11,336 bases of DNA from the NCBI GenBank assembly GCA_026770585.1, contig MU646627.1, positions 203,004-214,339 on the forward strand, read 5' to 3'. Position numbers and translations under genes: made by a program. Shown piece after piece: positions 1-9,500 of the stretch (the stretch's first letter is position 1; every line of letters begins with the position of its first letter). The stretch comes from Baffinella frigidus (Eukaryota > Cryptophyceae > Cryptomonadales > Baffinellaceae). The notes under the pieces were generated by a model, which worked only from the letters and a program-made list of their open reading frames with translations, was not told the origin of the DNA and ran no database searches.

Positions 1-568
1 AAACCCTAATTCCCAAACCCTAATCCCCAAACCCTGAACCCCAAACCCCAAACCCTAATCCCTAATCTCCAAACACTGAACCCCCAACCCTCAATCCTAA
101 TCCCCGAACCCTACACCTCTAAACCCCAAACCCAAACCTCCAAATCCTGAACCTCAAACCCCAAACCCTAATCCCTAAACCCAAAAACACAAACCCTAAA
201 CCCTAACCCCCAATCCCTAAACCTCGAAACCCAAGACCCAAACCCCTAAACCCTGATCTCCAAGCCCTAATCCCGAAACCGCAAACCAGATCCACGGCTC
301 AGCGCGGCTAGACGTGAGTCGCCGGACGGTTGCGTCGTATGGACAGGTAAACCCTAAACCCCTAAACCCTACACCCCAAACCCTAAACCCGAAACCCTGA
401 ACGCTGAACCCCTTCACCCTGAACCCTGAACCCCGAACCCTGAATCCTGACCCCGACACCCTAAACCCTCAACCCCAATCCCTAAACCCAAAACCCTACA
501 CCCTAAACCCCCAACCCCAAACCCCAAACCCTAAACCCTAAACCCTAAACCCGAAACCCGAAACCCAG
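1..568 (+). repeat. Degenerate telomere-like repeats flanking the first exon
   Basis: CCCTAAA, CCCCAAA and CCCTGAA units fill 1-289 and 347-568. Units are too degenerate for a functional chromosome end, and an exon interrupts them. No other feature is seen. Confidence 0.85.
290..346 (+). CDS. Exon, 57 nt, phase 0-0; possible end of a first cNBD-like fold
   Basis: This island interrupts a long telomere-like repeat. It is preceded by AACCAG and followed by GTAAAC, a good donor. It reads IHGSARLDVSRRTVASYGQ, 19 codons with no stop; one of the other two frames has a stop. Together with the next two exons (AFWSGHLCLAKE, then PGHAFVV) it gives a pattern like the later part of a cyclic-nucleotide-binding beta-roll, where a YG-x-x-F-G-E-L-x-L segment is followed by a small, basic strand. 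That match is weak, because the expected GE is GH here. It is a single-copy exon. Confidence 0.5.
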
Positions 569-3500
569 GCTTTCTGGAGTGGCCACCTCTGCCTCGCCAA
601 GGAGGTGATGTTTATCTGTTCAACTGTACCTCACAGCGGACTTCAAAGGGATTTCGAATAGCTCATAAGCGATAAGACATACGACCCTACGGTAGGCAAC
701 AACGTAGGGACATAGGGGGTGTCCTACGCACAAGGTAACGAAAACTGGCTTGGATTTGACCATACTTTCTCTTCGTAGCCCGCTGTGTAGACCAAATCTC
801 CAAATTAGAACCAGATGAATCTCCTATTTAGCTCCGGGAATCATTCAGGTCACCACATATTAATTTCCTGATACACACATTTCTCGGTTTCTGAAGAAAC
901 AAAATCTCTCTGAAGTCGGCGAAGCTTTCCCGCAACCGCTCTGGTGGATCGTGTCCACACAGAGGACTTCGCAGGGGTTTCAAATAACCCTTAAGCGCTA
1001 AGACCTAGGGCCCTACGGTAGGCAACCCGTAGGGACATAGGGGGGTTCCTACGGATAAAGTAACGGAAACTCGGGCTCTCAGCGCCCGAAAATCCCCTGG
1101 TAGCCAGCTGTGTGGGGTGCAGCCAGGGCACGCGTTTGTGGTGAAACGCCGCACGTATCGCATACGGGTGAGTATCAGACACCGAGGGAGTGTCAAAAAG
1201 CGGCGGAGTATCAGAAACCGGGGGAATAACGTATCAGAAACCGGGGGACTGGCGTATCAGAAACCGGGGGACCAACGCATCAGAAACCGGGGGAGTAACG
1301 GACGGGCGTGTGGCCTGAAGCTACGGCCTGAAGCCTAACCCCGAAAGCAGCCGGCGCAAGCGTTCGTGGTGGCGCGCCGCAAGTGGCGGTAAACCCTCGG
1401 CCCTAACTACGCCCTCAACACCAAACACCAAACCCCGAACCCCAGACACCAAACACCAAACACCAAACACCAAACACCAAACACCAAACACCAAACCCCA
1501 AGCCCCAAACCAGGTCAATCATTGGGAGCGCCAACCACAACTGGGCCCAGGCATAACCCCTAAGCCCCAACTCCCAAACCCGAAAACCAATCCCTAAACC
1601 CGAACCCCCCAACCCGAAAACCCTGAATCCTGATCCCGAAACCGCAAACACTAGACCTCGCACCCTAAACCGTGCACCCGAAACCCGAAACCCGAAACGC
1701 TAAAGCGCAAACTCGAAAGCAGGAGGTGCAAGGGTTCCTGATGGGGCATCCGTGCTTCAAGGGTCTCAAGCCCCAAGAGGTCATCTCCCATTGAGGGACT
1801 ATTGCCAAGGGTTGAGGGACTATTCTTAAGTTGACAGTATGGGTTCGTGGTACAAATCTGTCTACATTAGGTGCAAGGGTTCCTGATGGGGTATCCGTGC
1901 TTCAAGGGCCTCAAGCCCCAAGAGGTCAACCCCCTACACCCCACCCAACACCCAAACCCAAACCCAATGCCCCAAACACCAAACACCAAACAAACAACCA
2001 ACCCACCCCAAACACCAAACACCACACCCTAATACTCAAACACGTGCATGAAGGGACTCAGAGGTTCTCTCTCTCATTGCAGCATGGCCACAGGGTGTGT
2101 TGACGCCCGCAGGTTTGAGTGTTCATCACTAAACCCCACGCCCCGAACCCCGAACCCCACACCCGAACCCCCAAACATCAAACCCCAACCCCAAACACCA
2201 AACACCAAACACCACAAACCAAACACCAAACACCAGCACCAAACATCAAACACCAAACACCAAATACAAAACACCAAACACCACAACAGGTAGCGAGCCT
2301 CGTGGCGTCGGGGGTGGGCAAGGTTATGGACCTCGAGCCGACCTCGGTGCTCTTCGGGAAAGGCGCAACCCTAAACCCTACACCCTACACCCTACACCCT
2401 TAACCCTACACCCTACACTCTACACCCTACACCCTACACATTACACCCTAAACCCCTAACTCCAAACCTCAAATTCAACACCCTAAACCCTGAACCCTAA
2501 ACCTTAAACCCTAAACCCTAAACCCTAAACCCTAAACTCTTAACTCTAAACTATATACCCTAAACCCTAAACCCCAAACCCCAAACCAGGTGAGTGCACC
2601 CCAGACGTGCTGATCGTCAAACGGGGGTGCGTGAACCTGTGCACGCCGATCGTGCTGCAGCGGGACGAGCTCTCGGCGGCGGACCGCCACCATATCCCCT
2701 CTGTCGTCGTCACCACTGTACCCCCCAAACCCTGAACGTTTTGGGTAGTTTTTTCGGGGTTCGGACCGAAACCCCAAACCCGATAGCCCAAACCCCGAGC
2801 CCCGAACCATGAAACTTAAAATCGAAACCCGAAACCCGTAGCGCGGCGAGCTTTCCGCGGCGGACCGCCACCATATACCGTCTAGCGTCGTTACTACTGT
2901 ATTACCCGACACCAGAAAATCGACAACCAAAAACCTGCACTGTATCCCCCAATACCCGCACCCCGAAATCCCGAACCCGAAACTCGAAACCCTACGATGC
3001 ATCCCCAACACCCGAACCCAGAAACTCAAACCCCGAAACCCGAAGGTCTACACTCTATCCCCCAATACGCCAAACCCTGAACCCTATAACCGAAAGCAGG
3101 TGACATCGAACGCGATCATCAACGAGAATGGCCCGAGGGCCCGGAGGCACCCACACCCTATTCCACAACCTCAACCGCGGAAACGAATAAAAATATGAGT
3201 TGCTGGCAACGAAACGTACTACGCAATTAGGTCATAATAGTAGCAGTACACTGCGAATCCGGATATTTTGTAAGAGTCAACACCCCCACAAATCTGTCAA
3301 CTTTGTGTAGCAACTTTCGTGGATCACCCGACACCCAGGTGACGTCGAATGCAATCATCAACGACGTGGTCGAATGGCCAGAAGGCCCGGAGGCTCCGAC
3401 GATCAACCCCCTACTACTGACTACACCAGCAACGTATTTTTAAAGATCTTCACCTAGTACTCTCTACAATCGAAAAAATATATCATAGCGCCTCCTGGTA

Positions 3501-6500
3501 CTGTCTACAACGTCAAATATATTATCAAAAGACGCCGAAAACCTAAACCTGAAGCCCGACTCCCGAAACCAGGTGACATCAAACGCAATCATCAACGACG
3601 TCGTCGATTGGCCCGAGGGCCCGGGGGCACCAACGATCCATCATGTGCTGGAGGCTTGGCTCGCGAACCCGGAGCAGTTCACCGCCGTCGCTGCCACCAA
3701 ATGCCAGGTGCCCTACCCGAAACCCGAAACCGAAACCCTACCCGAAACCCGAAACCCAAACCCTGCCCAAAACCCGAAACCCAAACCCCGAAATCCTATA
3801 CTCGAAAACCGAAAACCGAAACCCGGAACCCAGAACCTGGAAACTGAAACACGGAACCCAGAACCGCAAACCCCGAAGCAGGCGATCGCGCTGAGGAAGG
3901 AGAAGATCGCGCGAAACCCTGCACCCCACCCCCCCCCCATCTCTGCCGCAGGCGGGTTGAGGGACTATTCTAAAGTTGACGTCCTGGGTTTCCGGTGCAA
4001 CTGCGTCAACTTTGGGGCGGAAAAGCGCCCGGCCGCTCCAGATCGGTGAGACGAAATAGACAGAATGGAATGCCGGATGCAGGTGATCGCGCTGAGCAAG
4101 GAGAGGATCGTGCAGAACCAGAGCCAGGGCCATGCCCAGCGCCACCTTCTTCAGGAGGTTGTGCATCCCCGAATCCCGAAACCCGAAACCCGAAACCCGG
4201 AACCCGAAACCCCCAAGCCGAAATCCGAAACCACCCGAGACCCGAGGCCCCATACTCGGAAACCTTCGATCCGGAACCCCTGAAGTTGACGGATTTGTAC
4301 CACACGGCCAGTTTGTCAACTTAAGGATATTCCGCAAGTCTCTTGAGGGTGTGAGCAAGGAGAGGATTGTGCAGAACCAGAGTCAGGGGCGCGCCCAGCG
4401 CCAATTCCTCCAGGAGGTTATGAGCCTCCGAAACCCTTAACCCCTCAACCCTAAGCCATGCCCCAGGCGGGCTCAGGGGCTATTTCAAAGTTGACAGTCT
4501 GGATTCGTGGTACAAATTCGTCAACTTTGGGGTGGAAAAGAGCGCAGTCTCGTGAGATTGGTGAGGCCGTATAGACTGTGACAGAGCCAGGGGCGCGCCC
4601 CGCGCCACTTCCTCTCAGAGGTTATGAATCCCAATCCCCGCAACGCTAAAACGTAAATCGGGCCCCACAGTATTGTGCAGTCCTTACAACAAGTCTTTAC
4701 GTCCTATATATATAACCCATCACAGCAATGCACCGTCTCTCGTTTTAGCAATGGTTTATTCACCGGGTCAACCCTGAACCCCAAACCCCAAACCCCAAAC
4801 CCCAAACCCCAAACCCCAAACCCCAAAACCCCAAACCCCAAACCCCAAACCCCCAAACCCGCGCAGATAATGCAGGCGATGAGGACCTTCCACGGGGCGC
4901 GAATGAGCAAGATCAGCCAGGCACACCCTAAACCCTAAACCCTAACCCCTAACTCCTACACCCTGACCCTGAAATCCTAAACACTCATCCCTATTCCCCT
5001 AAACCCTAGACTTCAAACCATAAACCATGAATCATAAACTGTAAACCATAAGCCATAAACCATAAACACCAAACAATAAACAATGAACAATGAACCACAA
5101 ACCATAAACCACAAACCATAAACCATAAACCATAAACCCTGAAACACAGGCGCGTGCGGGGCTAATCACGGGGGAAAAGGTGCGAGAAAAAGTGCCTTCG
5201 GAGCGGCGGCCTGCTCGGGAGTTGGAAAACCACGTTCGTGACCTTGGCGCACGCCGCTACGTCAAGGCATGCAATCCAAAACCCTGATACCCGGAACCTG
5301 CTAGGGACTTGGGGGTTATGGTTCGAGGTTTGGGGTTAGGGTTTCAGGAGTTTAGGGGTTGGGTGAGGGTTTCCGGCGGCCTGTGAGGGAGTTGGAACGC
5401 CTCGTCCGCGACCTTGGGGCACGGCGCTACGTCAAGGTCGGGGTTTGGGGTTGAGGTTTGAGTGGCTTGGGATTCAGAGGTTGAGTGGTTCGGGGTTCAG
5501 GGTTTGGGGTTTTATGGCGGCCTGCCAGGGAGCTGGAGCGGCGCGTCTGTGTCCGAAAGGGGCAAGGCGCTACGTCAAGGCATGTACCCGAAACTCTGAT
5601 ACCCGAAATCCGGCCAGAAATCCGAGGCCAGAAATCCGAAACCCATACGCTCACCTCTAAACACTAAACACTAGTCACTTCCGCGACCTTGGGGCACGGC
5701 GCTACGTCAAGGAATGATCTCGGAACCCATCCGCTGCCGAGTGGGGAAGGAACAGTTCAGCAGTTTTGAATATTTGAACCTGGCGTCATGTCCAGAATCA
5801 GGACATGGGCTTTTAAAATGTTCCTTCCCCAGTCGGCAGCGGTGATCCGCAATGACATGATACAATTTATATTATGAAATATACACATATATATATATAG
5901 TATATTGTATATAGTATATAGTACATATATATGTATATATATATTCATATATGTATATCGCGCGCAGTTATGGGACGCGAGGGTTTCCCCTCAACCCTAA
6001 ACCCCAAGCCCTAAATCATGAACCACATAACCCTAAACCAGAAGCAAGCGCGGGTCTTCCGCCTCACAAAAGCCTAAAACTTAAACCCCAAACCCCAAAC
6101 CCCAAACCCTAAACCCTAAACCCTCAAACCCCACCTCGGGAGGCGAGTTCGGAGTTAGGGTTCTGCATTCGTGTAATAGATAGGGAAAGAGACTGTGTGT
6201 GTGAGTGACAGCAAGAGACCGCAGCACAGAGCGAGAGACTGTGAGCGCGCGCTCTCAATAACTGAGAGACTATTGCCAGGTTATTGCTCCGAGGCCTCAA
6301 AAACAATAACCTGAACCATCCGAGCAATGTGTAACCACCGCAATACCCTAAACACTGACCCCGACAACAGAAGCAAGTACCGCTGTTCGGCGGGACGCAG
6401 CAGCCTCTGAAGCCGTCCGAGGCAGCTTCGAGGGAGATCGAGAGAGAGGACGCCCACCGCATCACCCTCGCTGCCGGTCCCACCCCAAAACCCCCAGTAG

Positions 6501-9500
6501 GGTATCATTTCAGCTGTGTACTGGGAAGGGGGTTTCCCTAAAAACAACGATGTGTAGACTGTACAACTACATTTAGGTGGAGTGGCGCGTGATGGTGTTC
6601 CGCGCGAAGCAGCAGCCTCTGACGCCGTCCGAGGCAACTTCCCGTGAGAGTGAGAGGGGGGGCGTCCACCGCATCTCGCTCGCCGCCGGGCTCACCCCGA
6701 AACCCTAGACCCATAAACCCCTACAGCCCAACCCCCAAGTTGTACGGTCTATACGTCTTGGTTGTGCATTCTCGCCGCCGGTCCCACCCCGCTCGACAAA
6801 CCCAACACCCCCTAAACCGTAAACCCCAAGCCCCTGAACCCTGAAACCCAACCTCCCAATCCCCAGCCCCCATATCCCGAACACAAACCCCTAAACCCCT
6901 CAGTGATGAAATCCTCCCCCCCAACCCCCCAACCCCCCTCTTTTCTCGCACCCCCCCCCTCGTTTCTCGGAGTGGTATCGGCGCGCGTGGACCGGAGCTC
7001 CGGCGGCCGCGCCTAACGCGACCCCCCCTCCACCTACGTATAGTTATACAGTCCATACATCTTTTATAACCCCCTTCTTTTACCTTTTACATTCCCTACA
7101 AGTATTGTACATGCCCTAAAGGCATTGTAAAGGCTCATACAAGCATTGTACATGCCCGAAAAGGATTGCAGAACGCAGTGCTCTCTCCACGCCGCGCGTG
7201 GACGCTCTTCCTCTGCCCAAACCCCAACCACAAAACCCTAAACCCCTCAATGCTGAAATCCTCCCCCCCAACCCCCCAACCCCCCAACGCCCTAACCACC
7301 CCTCGTGTCTCGCAATGCTCTCACCAAAAAGCTCTTTCTGGTGCTCTCTACAATGAGGAAGTGTTTTCAAAGCGTTTTAAACTTACCCCTGCTGTTTTCT
7401 GGCAGTGCTCTCACCAAGAGTGGACGCGCTGAGGCTGCCGCGCCTGACGCGCCACCGCGACCGAGACCCCCTCCACCTCGAAGACTCCTTCGGTCCGAAC
7501 CCCGAAACCCGAAACCTTCCACACCTGATTTCATTTGGACCCGAAACCTTCAATCCGAAACCCGAAACCTGAGACCCGAAACCCGAAACCTGAGACCCGA
7601 AATCTGAAACCGCCACCGGGGCCGAGACCCCCTCCACCTCGAGGAATCCTTCGGTCCGAACCCCGAAACCCTTCAAACTCGAAATTTCGTTGTACCTGGA
7701 AGCCGAGACCCGAAACCTGAGATCTGAAACTGCGACCGAGACCCTCTCCACCTCGAGAAATCTTTCGGCCCGAAACCCGAAACCCGAAACCCGAAACCCG
7801 AAACCCCAGGTCCCATATGTATTTTAAATTTCCTACAGGTATTATACAGTCCCTACAACTATTGTACACGTCCGTGTTTTATAAATAAATCGGGTCCGAT
7901 TCCCGCGCCTGACGCGCGACCGCGACCCTCTCCAACTGGAGGAATCCTTCGGTCCGAAACCCGATACCTTTCCAACCTAAATTCCTATGTACCCGAAACC
8001 CGAACGCCGAGATCCGAAACCTGAGATCTGAAACCGCGACCGCGACCCGCTCCAATTGGAGGAATCTTTTGGTCCGAACCCCGAAACCCGAGACCCGAGA
8101 CCCAAAGTCTTTCCCGAAACCCGAAACCCGATGCGTTCAACCCTGAACTTGAAACCTCAAAACCCAAAACCCAAACCCCAAACCCCAAACCACAAACCAA
8201 CCACAAACCCCAAACCATAGTCCCTGAACCCTAAACTCCAAACCCTAAAGCAGGATCCGAGCAGCGTCCGGCCGCACCCAGCCTCCTCTTCCCTGGTACA
8301 CCCAAAACCCTAAACCCCAAAACCCCAAACCCCAAACCCAAAACCCAAAACCCAAACCCCAAACCCAAACCCTCAACACCAACACCAGGGGGGAGAGCAC
8401 GGCGCTCGGAGGCATCAGGGCTCCGCATCCCAGTCGAGGTTGCCCGAAACCCTCAACCCGAAACTACAACCCCTATAACCAACCCCTAAACCGTAAACCT
8501 CCCAGGGGGTCGCGCAGGTCCGCAACTTCGACACCCTAAGCCCTCAACCCCGACACCCACACCCTCTCCCCTAAATCCTCCCCCCCTTCACCCCCCAAAC
8601 CTGGGCCCCTCTCCCCTGGCCCTCCCCTCTCCCCAGTTGAGAAATTTCGACGCGAGGCCAGGGGTTCACTCGCAGCTTTCTTTGTGTGTGTGTGTGTGTG
8701 CGTGTGTGTGTGTATATATGTGTGTGTATGTGTGTGTGTGTGTGTGGTTGTGTGTGGTTGTGTGTGTGCGTGGCCCTCTCCCTCTCTCCCACCTGGCGTG
8801 GTCCAACCCCTACAACCAAACCCCAAACCCAACCCCTCTCAGGCGATGGCGCAGCGTCGAAACATCGACGCTGGGCCCGCGTGGGTGATCTGATCACTCA
8901 CAAGAACCTCCTCACCTGATGCGCCCGCCTCGGGATTGGCCAACCTTAAACCTCAATCCCCTTCAGGTGATGGCACAGCTGAGAAACTTCGACGCGAGAC
9001 CAGGGACGCGTACACAGCTGCTCACCTTTCTGACCCAAAGTTGACGGATTTGCACCACGAGCCCATCTGGTCAACTTGAGGATAGTCAACGAGTCCCTAA
9101 CCCTGAACCTAAACCCCTACAGGTGATGGCGCAGTTGAGAAAGTTGGATGCGAGACCAGGGGCACACACGCAGCTTCGCACACCGCGCACCGCCCGATCC
9201 ATCTTCCCCCCCGACACTTCGCAGGTACTTGCTCCATTAGGCCTATCTATCCCTTAAGTGGGCAGGGGGTCTTGAAAGACCCACGCCAGGTCCTAGGCAG
9301 GTCCTAGGGCCCTACGGTAGGGCGTATGAGCCTACTGGCCACTTAAGGGATACCTATAGCCTCAGGTTCAGGGTTTGGGGTTTGGCGCCGTGTCGACCCT
9401 GGGTTAGGGTGTAGGATGTAGGGGTGTAGGGTGTAGGGTGTAGGGTGTGGGCAGTAGGATGTGAGGAATTTCGATGCGAGACCAGGGGCACACACGCAGC

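Larger units (their letters stand above)
605..1122 (+). other. Intron of 518 bp with non-telomeric sequence
   Basis: Unlike most introns here, this one contains no 7-bp telomere-like filler. It holds two diverged copies of a roughly 115-bp direct repeat (632-746 and 958-1071) separated by about 210 bp of AT-richer sequence in which I see no gene. It ends at a GGTGCAG acceptor. Confidence 0.45.

Noticed and set aside
1-568. A true chromosome end
   Set aside because: The repeats are degenerate, interrupted by exons, and the same type recurs throughout the window, so they are interstitial.
1415-1663. Long minus-strand open frames rich in GFRVWGLGF (also near 2074, 3713, 3738, 4006, 4704, 7383, 7531)
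   Set aside because: They are translations of the 7-bp repeats; because seven is not a multiple of three, the repeats read openly in all frames with a 7-residue period. They have no exon-like islands and end where the repeats end.
2083-2112. Micro-exon after a strong pyrimidine-rich acceptor
   Set aside because: In the required phase it contains TGA unless the donor is moved to 2095 (12-nt exon), and joining 1779 directly to 2290 already gives a good domain sequence.
3573-4324. Plus-strand frames with NPKPETRNP-type peptides continuing from true exons
   Set aside because: The exon part (3573-3707) is real, but the tail is intron read-through into CCCGAAA repeats.
5150-5266. Assigning a named family to the RRPARELE exon (helicase, dynein or kinase fragments were considered)
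   Set aside because: I could match no motif; charge pattern alone is not enough.
6124-6637. Minus-strand frames of about 118 codons near 6124-6637
   Set aside because: The plus-strand exon copies here show matched codon-level similarity (6371 and 6577). The minus frames are their shadows and have no copy conservation of their own.
8537-8919. Coding frames over the GT microsatellite
   Set aside because: Cys-Val and Thr-His alternation is the direct translation of a dinucleotide repeat.
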